From JAWLCA01 sp050485905 (GTDB lineage: Bacteria > Pseudomonadota > Alphaproteobacteria > Rhodobacterales > Rhodobacteraceae), in contig JBJHCH010000052.1 in NCBI GenBank assembly GCA_050485905.1, positions 1-22,828 on the forward strand: a stretch of DNA of 22,828 nucleotides, given 5' to 3'. Position 1 is the first letter of the stretch. Every line of letters starts with the position of its first letter. Below the pieces are notes generated by a model. It searched no databases, was not told the DNA's origin, and was given only the letters and a program-made list of their open reading frames with translations. This document shows positions 1 to 7,082 of the stretch, one piece after another. The translations under genes were made by a program, and so were the position numbers.

Positions 1-579
1 AACGACGCTTGGGGACCGCTTGAGCCGGGGCGCGCAGCGCCCATCGCCGCTTTGGCGCCAGAGCGGACCTACTACTTCACCGGGCTAACGAAATCTCTGC
101 TGCCGGGACTGCGCGTCGCCTATCTTGTTGTGCCCGAGGACCAGCTCACCTCGGCGGTCGGACGGCATCTGGCGACGAACTGGATGGCGACCGCCCTAGT
201 GGCCGAGATCGCGTCGCGCTGGATCGCGGATGGGACGGCCGACAGTCTGTTGCAATGGCAGCGCAGGATGCTGGCACGTCGGAACAGGTTGGCAGAACAG
301 GTGCTTGTTGGCCTGCCGGTGCGCGGCAGCAGCTACGGTCTGCACCGTTGGCTGTGGCTGCCCGATGGCTGGCGGGAGCAGGCGTTCGTGAATGCAGCCC
401 GACTGCGCGGCGTTGCCGTTGCACCGGGTAGCGCCTTTGATATCGGCCCCGAGGCCGGGATGGATATGGGTGTAAGAATCTGCCTGGGAGCGCCATCCGA
501 AACCGCGCTGGAGGAGGGCTTGCAAACCATTGCCCGCCTTACCCGCAGCCGACCGGAGCCGGACTTTCTGACCATCTAG
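1..579 (+). CDS. enuR: MocR-type (GntR/aminotransferase) regulator, EnuR-like, 3' part only
   Basis: The frame is open from base 1 and stops with TAG at 577-579, giving the last 192 residues of a longer protein. They form the C-terminal part of a fold-type I PLP aminotransferase domain. The motif FTGLTKSLLPGLRVAY contains the likely PLP-binding lysine (fragment residue 31). The N-terminal winged-helix DNA-binding domain would lie before the window. Proteins with this C-terminal fold that precede a TRAP ectoine transporter on the same strand are EnuR, the MocR-type repressor of ectoine uptake and catabolism, whose PLP reacts with ectoine-derived inducers. The aminotransferase-like domain is visible. 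The EnuR name rests on the genes downstream. A stand-alone aminotransferase is possible but less likely. Confidence 0.72.
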   Translation, partial: NDAWGPLEPGRAAPIAALAPERTYYFTGLTKSLLPGLRVAYLVVPEDQLTSAVGRHLATNWMATALVAEIASRWIADGTADSLLQWQRRMLARRNRLAEQVLVGLPVRGSSYGLHRWLWLPDGWREQAFVNAARLRGVAVAPGSAFDIGPEAGMDMGVRICLGAPSETALEEGLQTIARLTRSRPEPDFLTI

Positions 580-790
580 TCGTGCATTAGCGGCTCGGCA
601 GGTCAGTATCAGCGCCGACATTGTAATGATCCAATATTCGAATTGACATGATTTAAGTGACGTGGATGCTTCGGGTGAAGAACCAGTTGATCCACGAACC
701 TGCTACCCGGTCGACGCGCACGCTGTCGCCGACCGAGCGTTGGCATCCCGCGCGGCCTTGGATGGCCGCGCCTAACGAAAGGAGACATTC
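580..790 (+). promoter_or_regulatory. Gap before uehA, probable promoter and operator region
   Basis: These 211 bases separate the regulator from uehA. A TTGACA hexamer at 643-648 could be a -35 box, with weak -10 candidates about 16-17 bases downstream (GATGCT 665-670 or ATGCTT 666-671). The stretch at 631-660 is clearly more AT-rich than its surroundings and contains the palindrome TTCGAA (637-642). A GC-rich hairpin (750-771) and a good ribosome binding site, AAGGAG at 779-784, follow. An EnuR operator is expected in such a region, but I cannot identify it by sequence. Confidence 0.35.
750..771 (+). other. Perfect 8-bp hairpin in the uehA leader
   Basis: GCGCGGCC (750-757) pairs perfectly with GGCCGCGC (764-771) around the loop TTGGAT. 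It ends just upstream of the uehA ribosome binding site and is not followed by a T run, so it does not look like a terminator. A role in mRNA stability or in access to the ribosome binding site is inference. Confidence 0.5.
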
Positions 791-1798
791 ATGACCTTCA
801 AGCAGATGCTGTTCGGCGTCAGTGCAACCGCCATCATCGCCGCGGGCTCGGCAGAGGCAAACACTTGGCGCTTTGCGTTTGAGGAGGCAATCGACGAGGT
901 GCAAGGCATCTTCGCCCAGCAGTTCAAGGAGCATGTGGAGGCGAACTCCGACTACACGGTTCAGCTTTTCCCGTTCGGCACACTGGGCGAATCCGACGAC
1001 ATCATGGAGCAGACCCAAGCCGGTATCCTTCAGTTTGTGAACCAGTCGCCCGGCTTCACTGGTGCGCTGATCCCTGAGGCGCAGGTATTCTTCGTGCCCT
1101 ATTTGTTGCCGCAAGAAGGCGAAGCACTGAACGAATTCTTCCGCACATCGGTCGCGATCAACGAGATGTTCCCCGAGCTTTACGCACAGCACGGGCTGGA
1201 ACTGCTGACCATGTATCCCGAGGGCGAAGTGGTGATGACCACGAAAAGCCCGGTTCAGAGCCCGGCTGATCTGAACGAGCAGAATATCCGGGTGATGACC
1301 AACCCACTGCTGGTGGAATCCTATCGCGCGTTCGGCGCAGTGCCGACGCCGCTGCCCTGGGGCGAGGTCTATGGCGGGCTGCAGACCAACATGATCCAGG
1401 GCCAAGAGAATCCCATGTTCTTTGTGGAATCTACCCGGATGTATGAGGTGACGGACTACATCACCTTTACCGGCCACAACAACTTCACGACCGCCTTCAT
1501 GGCGAACAAGGATTTCTTTGACGGCCTCGCCGAGGAAGATCAGGAACTGATCCACGAGGCTGTTGACGTCGCCTTCGACTACATCCTCGAATATCAGGAC
1601 GGTCTGACCGAAAGTTCGCTCGAGAAGATCCTGGAGGCGAAGCCGGACATGACGGTGACCGTCCTGTCGGATGAGGAACGCCAGCCGTTCATGGAGGCAG
1701 CGGCCAGCGTTGAGGAGGAGTTCATCAGGATGACCGGCGACAGCGGTCGCGCGATTCTTGAGCAGATGAAGGCCGACCTCGAGGCGGTCAGCGACTGA
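791..1798 (+). CDS. uehA: TRAP transporter substrate-binding protein for ectoine/5-hydroxyectoine (UehA/TeaA-like)
   Basis: This 335-residue DctP-family periplasmic protein begins with a signal peptide. A hydrophobic stretch is followed by AEA, with likely cleavage after residue 23. The mature part resembles Halomonas elongata TeaA closely by recall, including GESDDIMEQTQ, ILQFVNQSPGFTG, MYPEGE, MTNPLLVESY and PTPLPWGEVYGGLQT. TeaA and Ruegeria UehA bind ectoine and hydroxyectoine with high affinity and deliver them to the membrane subunits. The start is fixed by the signal peptide and by AAGGAG about seven bases upstream. Hairpins lie on both sides of the gene. The following transporter, usp and eut genes support ectoine over other TRAP substrates. 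I did not assign individual ligand-contact residues. Confidence 0.92.
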   Translation: MTFKQMLFGVSATAIIAAGSAEANTWRFAFEEAIDEVQGIFAQQFKEHVEANSDYTVQLFPFGTLGESDDIMEQTQAGILQFVNQSPGFTGALIPEAQVFFVPYLLPQEGEALNEFFRTSVAINEMFPELYAQHGLELLTMYPEGEVVMTTKSPVQSPADLNEQNIRVMTNPLLVESYRAFGAVPTPLPWGEVYGGLQTNMIQGQENPMFFVESTRMYEVTDYITFTGHNNFTTAFMANKDFFDGLAEEDQELIHEAVDVAFDYILEYQDGLTESSLEKILEAKPDMTVTVLSDEERQPFMEAAASVEEEFIRMTGDSGRAILEQMKADLEAVSD

Positions 1799-1809
1799 CG
1801 GCATAGCTT

Positions 1810-1833
1810 CGGGGGCGTCCGCCGTCGCCCCCG
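1810..1833 (+). other. 8-bp stem-loop between uehA and uehB
   Basis: CGGGGGCG (1810-1817) pairs perfectly with CGCCCCCG (1826-1833) around an 8-base loop. It lies 12 bases after the uehA stop and has no T run. Such intercistronic stem-loops behind binding-protein genes commonly stabilise the upstream mRNA so that more binding protein than membrane protein is made. That role here is inferred. Confidence 0.6.
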
Positions 1834-1869
1834 CTCGCCCCGGCCCTCCCACAGCAGCGGATCAGAATC

Positions 1870-2517
1870 GTGACCGACCCAGTTCGCGACCCGAAGCACC
1901 CCGTTCCACCCGATCTTCAGGACGTGACAGGATCCGCCGGAGAGGATGTTCCGGTCACCGCCTACAAGTCGGATCTTCCCGGCCCGCTGGGCTGGATCGA
2001 CACCGGAATCGCCCGGGCCGAGGCGTTCCTTCTCGCCGCGGGCGTGCTCTTGATGGCGGCGAATACCGTCGCCAACGTGATCGGGCGCTTCATGCTCGGA
2101 AGCTCCATCCAGGCGACGGAAGAGGTGAACAGGATACTGATCATCCTCATCACCTTTGCCGGGATCAGCTATGCCGCGCGGCATGGGCGCCACATCAGGA
2201 TGACGGCGTTTTTCGACATGATGCCGGTTAAGGCGCGCAAGGCGCTGATGATCGTGATCGCGCTGGTCACAGCGGGCTTCATGTTCGCGCTGACGTGGTA
2301 TTCTTGGGGCTATCTTCAGACGACGCTGGGGCGCGGCCGGCTGCTGCCGTCGCTTCAGATCCCGGTGTGGTGGACCCTCGTATGGGTGCCCGTCGGCTTC
2401 TTCATGACCGGGCTGCAATACCTGCTGACGGCAATCAAGAACATGCTGGAAAAGGATGTCTACCTCTCGACCAACGTTCTCGAGGGGTATGGCGACGACA
2501 GCGAACAGGAAATCTAA
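1870..2517 (+). CDS. uehB: TRAP transporter small membrane subunit (DctQ family, UehB-like)
   Basis: The 215-residue protein has a hydrophilic N-terminal stretch of about 50 residues and then four hydrophobic segments, the usual DctQ layout. Between the first two segments is the polar stretch GSSIQATEEVNR, and ARHGRHIRMTAF follows the second. It joins the large subunit in the inner membrane to form the Na+-coupled ectoine importer. The start is a GTG at 1870 with only a weak ribosome binding site; starts further inside would shorten the hydrophilic tail but keep all membrane segments. It is 71 bases after uehA and 9 bases before uehC. Confidence 0.88.
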   Translation: MTDPVRDPKHPVPPDLQDVTGSAGEDVPVTAYKSDLPGPLGWIDTGIARAEAFLLAAGVLLMAANTVANVIGRFMLGSSIQATEEVNRILIILITFAGISYAARHGRHIRMTAFFDMMPVKARKALMIVIALVTAGFMFALTWYSWGYLQTTLGRGRLLPSLQIPVWWTLVWVPVGFFMTGLQYLLTAIKNMLEKDVYLSTNVLEGYGDDSEQEI

Positions 2518-2526
2518 GGGACCGCC

Positions 2527-3813
2527 ATGGCGCTGACGATCTTCACTGTGATGGTTGTCCTGCTGATGCTGGGCTTTCCGATGATGATCCCGCTCATGGC
2601 GGCGGCGGGCCTTGGCTTCTACATGATGTTCGGCGGCTTCAGTCAGATGGAAACGATGGTTTCCCAGATGATCGCCGGCATCCGCCCGGCGTCGCTGATC
2701 GCGGTGCCGATGTTCATCTTCGCCGCGGACATAATGACGCGGGGGCAAAGCGCGGGCAGACTGATCGACCTTGTGATGAGCTTCTTCGGTCACAAGCGCG
2801 GCGGTCTCGCCATTTCGACCGCGACGGCCTGCACCATGTTCGGGGCGGTGTCGGGATCGACGCAGGCGACAGTGGTTGCCATCGGCTCGCCATTGCGGCC
2901 GCGGATGCTGAAGGCGGGCTACAAGGACAGCTTCGTCCTCGCGCTGATCGTCAACGCCTCGGACATCGCATTTCTGATTCCGCCGTCGATTGGCATGATC
3001 ATCTACGGCGTCATCTCGAATACCTCGATCGCGGAACTGTTCATCGCCGGCATCGGACCCGGTCTGCTGATCCTGTTCCTGTTCTCGATCTACTGCTGGG
3101 CATATGCGGTCCGGAACAACGTGCCGACAGAACCGCGCACGCCGTGGAGCGCGCGTTTGGTCGCGTTGCAAAAGGCGCTTTGGCCGCTTGGCTTTCCCGC
3201 GATCATCATCGGCGGCATCTACGGCGGGATTTTCAGCCCGACTGAGGCCGCGGCGGCCTGCGTCCTCTACGCGCTGATTCTGGAAATGATCGTCTTCCGC
3301 ACACTTGATCTGAAGGGACTGGTGGCCACCGCACGCTCTACCGGTCTCATCACGGCAGTGGTCTTCATCCTGGTCGGCGCTGGTGCCGCGTTTTCCTGGG
3401 TGATTTCCTTCGCGCAGGTCCCGCAAGAGGTTCTCGGCGCGGTCGGCATCGACCAGATGGGGCCGATCGGGGTGCTCTTCGTCATTTCCATCGCCTTCTT
3501 TGTCGGTTGCATGTTCGTCGATCCGATCGTGGTGATCCTGGTTCTGGTGCCGATCTTCGCGCCGGTCGTGAACGCGGTCGGGCTGGACCCGGTGCATGTC
3601 GGCGCAATCATCGTGCTGCAGGTGGCCATTGGCTCTGCGACACCACCATTCGGATGTGACATCTTCACTGCAATCGCTGTTTTTAAACGACCCTATGCCG
3701 AGGTGGTGCGCGGCACGCCGCCTTTCATCCTGATCCTGCTGACGGTGTCGGTTCTGCTGATCTTCTTCCCGCAGATCGCGCTGTTCCTGCGGGATCTGGC
3801 CTTCGGCAGATAA
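2527..3813 (+). CDS. uehC: TRAP transporter large membrane subunit (DctM family, UehC-like)
   Basis: At 428 residues this has the normal DctM length, with about a dozen hydrophobic segments along its whole length. Family features visible are SGSTQATVVAIGSPL near residue 118, the IPPSIGMIIYGVISNTS segment, and the C-terminal ATPPFGCDIF motif followed by a basic stretch. It is the ion-driven transport channel that receives ectoine from the binding protein. The ATG at 2527 follows AAGGGA at good spacing, 9 bases after uehB, and the next gene begins 9 bases after its stop, so it is certainly co-transcribed. Confidence 0.92.
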   Translation: MALTIFTVMVVLLMLGFPMMIPLMAAAGLGFYMMFGGFSQMETMVSQMIAGIRPASLIAVPMFIFAADIMTRGQSAGRLIDLVMSFFGHKRGGLAISTATACTMFGAVSGSTQATVVAIGSPLRPRMLKAGYKDSFVLALIVNASDIAFLIPPSIGMIIYGVISNTSIAELFIAGIGPGLLILFLFSIYCWAYAVRNNVPTEPRTPWSARLVALQKALWPLGFPAIIIGGIYGGIFSPTEAAAACVLYALILEMIVFRTLDLKGLVATARSTGLITAVVFILVGAGAAFSWVISFAQVPQEVLGAVGIDQMGPIGVLFVISIAFFVGCMFVDPIVVILVLVPIFAPVVNAVGLDPVHVGAIIVLQVAIGSATPPFGCDIFTAIAVFKRPYAEVVRGTPPFILILLTVSVLLIFFPQIALFLRDLAFGR

Positions 3814-3822
3814 GGGGGAGGA

Positions 3823-4260
3823 ATGTTCAAGAAAATTCTCGTGCCCTTCGACGGGTCGAACAACGCCGAGGACGCGCTGAAGAAGGCCGTTGAACTGGCG
3901 AAGCTGACCGAAGCCGAGATCAGTATCCTGACTGTGTTCCGGCATCACTCGATGTTGGAGGCATCCTTTTCCATGGTGCGCCCGCTGGACCCGGGTAACC
4001 TGGACGAGGTGATGGAATCTCACGCAAAAGACGTTGCCGATCACGCAAAGAAGTCCGTGGTCGCCGCGGGACATGATAAGGTGCGCGCCTTCGTCAAGGC
4101 TGGCCAACCGGCCCGAACCATCGTGGCGTGGTCGAAGGAGAAGGAGGTCGATCTGATCGTGCTGGGAAGTCGCGGCATGGGATCGCTGGAAGGGTATCTG
4201 CTCGGCTCCGTCTCTCACAAGGTGACGGGTCTGGCAGACTGCCCGGTTCTGGTCATCTGA
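3823..4260 (+). CDS. usp: Universal stress protein, TeaD-like partner of the ectoine TRAP transporter
   Basis: This 145-residue UspA-fold protein carries the ATP-binding signature G-2x-G-9x-G-S at residues 115-129, within GSRGMGSLEGYLLGSVSHKV. The early VPFDGS motif (residues 7-12) is also typical. In Halomonas elongata the equivalent gene teaD lies behind teaABC, and its ATP-binding product lowers ectoine uptake. The same position here, 9 bases after uehC with GGGAGG before the ATG, supports a role in modulating the transporter. The cytoplasmic location and fold are clear from sequence; the regulatory effect is inferred from the family. Confidence 0.88.
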   Translation: MFKKILVPFDGSNNAEDALKKAVELAKLTEAEISILTVFRHHSMLEASFSMVRPLDPGNLDEVMESHAKDVADHAKKSVVAAGHDKVRAFVKAGQPARTIVAWSKEKEVDLIVLGSRGMGSLEGYLLGSVSHKVTGLADCPVLVI

Positions 4261-4275
4261 CGCGACGGGGGCGCC

Positions 4276-5043
4276 GTGACCGTCCCTCACATCCCCGCTC
4301 TGGCATCATCGGCGCCATTCGCCGACGATGTGGTGCGTCTGGGCCTGATCGCACTGGCGACAGACCTGACGATGGAGCATGATTTTCGCACCCTGCTGCC
4401 CGACGAAGTGCGGCTTCATGTCACGAGAATCGCCTTCGCCAATCCGACGACGCCCGAGAACCTGGCCGCCATGGAGCCCTTGCTTTCAGAGGCTGCGGCG
4501 CTTCTGGTGCCCGGCGCGGCACTGTCAGCCATCGGCTTCGGCTGCACTTCTGCCAGCGTATTGATCGGTGACGACGTCGTTGCCGCGCGCATCGGTGCTG
4601 CACGGCCGGGGGTGCCGGTGATGACGCCCGCCCTTGCGGCCTGTCGAGCGTTCTCTGCGATGGGGGTCGAAAAGATCGCCCTTCTGACCCCCTATCTGGT
4701 GCAGACCACGGCACCCGTTGCGAGCTATTTCGAGACAGCCGGCATACCGGTCGTTCGCGTCCATGATCTCGGCATCGCCGATGACCGCGACATAGCGCTA
4801 CTGCCCGCAGAGGTGATCGTCGAGGGTGTTCGGCAGGCCGACGACCCACGCGCCGAGGCCATGTTCATCGCCTGTACCTCTACACCTGCGCTGCCCCTGA
4901 TCGCGTCGATTGAGGCAGAACTCGGCAAGCCCGTTCTTTGCGCCAATCTCGCGCTGGCCTGGGCCATGCTTCGTGCGGCCGGGGCGGCCGGCCGGTTTCC
5001 GGGGCGGTTGTCGGCGATACAACCGATGGCACAATGTCAGTGA
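4276..5043 (+). CDS. eutA: Asp/Glu racemase superfamily protein EutA (hydroxyectoine catabolism)
   Basis: The 255-residue protein belongs to the maleate isomerase/arylmalonate decarboxylase branch of the Asp/Glu racemase superfamily. Two catalytic-type cysteines are visible: Cys90 in GFGCTSAS and Cys200 in FIACTSTPAL. In marine ectoine consumers EutA is encoded with eutB and eutC, and the three are proposed to turn 5-hydroxyectoine into ectoine; the chemistry of each step is not firmly established. The start is a GTG, 15 bases after usp. The end overlaps the start of eutB by 10 bases, suggesting translational coupling. The eut assignment depends on the neighbours, since the fold alone would fit maleate isomerase. 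Confidence 0.85.
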   Translation: MTVPHIPALASSAPFADDVVRLGLIALATDLTMEHDFRTLLPDEVRLHVTRIAFANPTTPENLAAMEPLLSEAAALLVPGAALSAIGFGCTSASVLIGDDVVAARIGAARPGVPVMTPALAACRAFSAMGVEKIALLTPYLVQTTAPVASYFETAGIPVVRVHDLGIADDRDIALLPAEVIVEGVRQADDPRAEAMFIACTSTPALPLIASIEAELGKPVLCANLALAWAMLRAAGAAGRFPGRLSAIQPMAQCQ

Positions 5044-6008
5044 CGCTGCAGGAGATAAATGCCGCCCGCGCCCGCATCAGTGACATGGTGCGCCATACTT
5101 TCTGCGACCGCTCCTCCACGCTCTCCGATCTGGAAGGCGCGCCCGTCTGGTTGAAGATGGAGCACCAGCAGCACACCGGGTCGTTCAAACTGCGCGGTGC
5201 ATCGAATGCCGTCGCCTCGCTGAGCGACGTGCCGGGCGTCACGACAGCCTCCACTGGAAATCACGGCCGGGCGCTGGCCCATGCCGCCGCGGCGCGCGGG
5301 CTGCGTTCGGTGATCTGCATGTCGGCGCTGGTGCCCGAGAACAAGCTGGCCGCCGTGCGCGGGCTGGGGGCCGAGGTACGGATCGTCGGACGATCGCAGG
5401 ACGACGCCCAGGTCGAGGCCGAACGGCTGGCCGCGGATGAGGGGCTTGCCCTGATCCCGCCCTTCGACGATCCCCGCATCATCGCGGGGCAGGGCACTCT
5501 TGGGTTGGAAATAGTCGAGGATGTGCCCGACATCGCAACGGCGCTGATCCCGCTGTCGGGTGGTGGTTTGCTGTCGGGCGTCGCGGCTGCGATCAAGGCG
5601 CTGCGCCCCAGTGTCCGGATCGTTGGAATCTCGATGCAGCGCGGCGCAGTCATGGCCGAAAGCCTCTCTGCCGGCCATCCGGTGGTTGTGGAGGAGTTGC
5701 CGACGCTGGCCGACTCACTCGGCGGTGGAATTGGGCTTCAGAACCGGCATACCTTAGCGATGGTGCGCGACCTGATGGATGATCTGGTCCTGCTGACCGA
5801 GGCCGAGATCGCCGCCGGCATCCGGCACCTATACCGCCACGAACGCCAAGTGGTCGAAGGGGGCGGCGCCGTCGGCGTGGCGGCCATGCTGGCGGGCAAG
5901 CTGCAGCCGGCGGGGCCGGTCGTGATCCCACTGACCGGCAGCAACATCGACATGGATCTCCACGCCCGCATCGTCGCGGGCGAGGTGCCGGATCTGACGG
6001 GGGACTGA
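5034..6008 (+). CDS. eutB: Threonine dehydratase-like PLP enzyme EutB
   Basis: This 324-residue fold-type II PLP enzyme has the lysine motif SFKLRGASNA (Lys52), the substrate loop STGNHG (about 73-78) and the phosphate-binding loop SGGGL (175-179). It lacks the C-terminal regulatory domain of biosynthetic threonine deaminase. In ectoine clusters EutB is proposed to act with EutA and EutC on 5-hydroxyectoine. I chose the ATG at 5034, which overlaps the eutA end by 10 bases. A longer reading to 4938 would put 32 residues of unlikely sequence inside eutA. It is one base from eutC. Without this context it would be called threonine/serine dehydratase. Confidence 0.87.
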   Translation: MSVTLQEINAARARISDMVRHTFCDRSSTLSDLEGAPVWLKMEHQQHTGSFKLRGASNAVASLSDVPGVTTASTGNHGRALAHAAAARGLRSVICMSALVPENKLAAVRGLGAEVRIVGRSQDDAQVEAERLAADEGLALIPPFDDPRIIAGQGTLGLEIVEDVPDIATALIPLSGGGLLSGVAAAIKALRPSVRIVGISMQRGAVMAESLSAGHPVVVEELPTLADSLGGGIGLQNRHTLAMVRDLMDDLVLLTEAEIAAGIRHLYRHERQVVEGGGAVGVAAMLAGKLQPAGPVVIPLTGSNIDMDLHARIVAGEVPDLTGD

Positions 6009-6009
6009 C

Positions 6010-6996
6010 ATGCCAAGCGTCCGCATACTGACCGAAACCGACCTGCGCGCGATACTGCACCTCGACCTCGCCGCCGTGGACTGCATCGACGCCGCGTTCC
6101 GACGGCTGGCGGCGGGCGGGGTGGAGATGCCCCCGATCCTGTCGATGGCGATTCCGGACCGCAACGGCGAGGTGGACGTGAAGACCGCCTATGTTCCCGG
6201 ACTTGAAGGCTTCGCGATCAAGGTCAGCCCCGGTTTCTTCGACAACCCGAAGATCGGCCTGCCCTCAACATCAGGCCTGATGGTCGTGCTGTCTTCGACG
6301 ACAGGTCAGGTGAAGGCGGTGCTGCTGGACAACGGCTACCTGACCGACCTGCGCACTGCCGCGGCCGGGGCCGTTGCCGCCCGCGCGCTGGCGCGCCCCG
6401 ATGCGTCCCGCGCCTGCATCATGGGGGCCGGGCTGCAGGCGCGGCTGCAGTTGCACGCGCTCGCACTGGTGCGGCCTATATCCGAGGCGGTGATCTGGGC
6501 GCGCGATCCACAGAAGGCCGCCGCCATGGCGACAGAGGTGGCCGCGTCGTTGAACATCGCCGCCCGCGCCACGGACGATCCGGCGGCAGCGGTTGCATCG
6601 GCCGACGTGATCGTGACCACGACGCCTGCGACCGAACCGATCGTGCAGGCGGGCTGGCTGCGCCCCGGCCAGCATGTCACCGCCATGGGGTCCGACCAGC
6701 ATGGCAAGAACGAACTCGCACCCGCCTGCCTGGCCCGCGCTGACCGCTATGTGCCCGACCGCCTGTCGCAGACCCGCCGGATGGGAGAGCTTCGCGCCGC
6801 CATCGACGCCGGTGTCATCGCTGCGGAGGCCGAGTTTGCCGAGCTTGGCGCGGTGCTGGCCGGTGAGGCGCCGGGACGCACGGCCGTCGATCAGATAACG
6901 ATTGCAGATCTGACTGGGACCGGCATGCAGGATACGGCAATCGCCGACTTCGCCCTCTCGCGCGCCGAAGCGCGGGGAGTCGAGATCACGACCTGA
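6010..6996 (+). CDS. eutC: Ornithine cyclodeaminase/mu-crystallin family protein EutC
   Basis: The 328-residue protein shows the family signature KVSPGFFDNPKIGLPS (Lys71), DNGYLTDLRTAAAG, the Rossmann NAD motif GAGLQAR (139-145) and GSDQHGKNEL with the conserved Asp229. These enzymes use NAD to cyclise, deaminate or reduce amino acids. In ectoine clusters EutC is the third member of the EutABC set proposed to convert 5-hydroxyectoine to ectoine. The ATG follows the eutB stop after a single base. In related clusters eutD comes next; here a short gap leads straight to eutE. Confidence 0.88.
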   Translation: MPSVRILTETDLRAILHLDLAAVDCIDAAFRRLAAGGVEMPPILSMAIPDRNGEVDVKTAYVPGLEGFAIKVSPGFFDNPKIGLPSTSGLMVVLSSTTGQVKAVLLDNGYLTDLRTAAAGAVAARALARPDASRACIMGAGLQARLQLHALALVRPISEAVIWARDPQKAAAMATEVAASLNIAARATDDPAAAVASADVIVTTTPATEPIVQAGWLRPGQHVTAMGSDQHGKNELAPACLARADRYVPDRLSQTRRMGELRAAIDAGVIAAEAEFAELGAVLAGEAPGRTAVDQITIADLTGTGMQDTAIADFALSRAEARGVEITT

Positions 6997-7082
6997 GCGT
7001 CTTGCCGCATGCCCCTTTCCTTCATCCACAGGATCAGGGAAGGAGCGCCTGACACCCCGCACCAAGTTTCCAGGGACCGACG
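6997..7082 (+). other. eutC-eutE gap where eutD would be expected
   Basis: These 86 bases replace the roughly 1.2 kb ectoine hydrolase gene found here in related clusters. I see no recognisable M24-peptidase remnant. The gap holds a bulged hairpin: TCCTTC/GAAGGA (7018-7023, 7039-7044) outside, ATCC/GGAT inside and a 4-base bulge. It also holds a 25-codon frame from ATG 7009 whose TGA overlaps the eutE ATG. AGGGA before 7083 serves as the eutE ribosome binding site. Confidence 0.5.

Noticed and set aside
653..1852. A 399-codon minus-strand frame opposite uehA
   Set aside because: It lies antisense to a clearly recognisable binding-protein gene and has no recognisable domain.
1594..4290. An 898-codon minus-strand open frame opposite the TRAP transporter genes
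   Set aside because: It is antisense to uehA-uehB-uehC-usp, is rich in His, Arg, Asp and Gln in low-complexity fashion, matches no family, and arises from GC-biased codons of the real genes.
4938..5033. Longer eutB start
   Set aside because: The added 32 residues lie within eutA and do not belong to the PLP enzyme fold.
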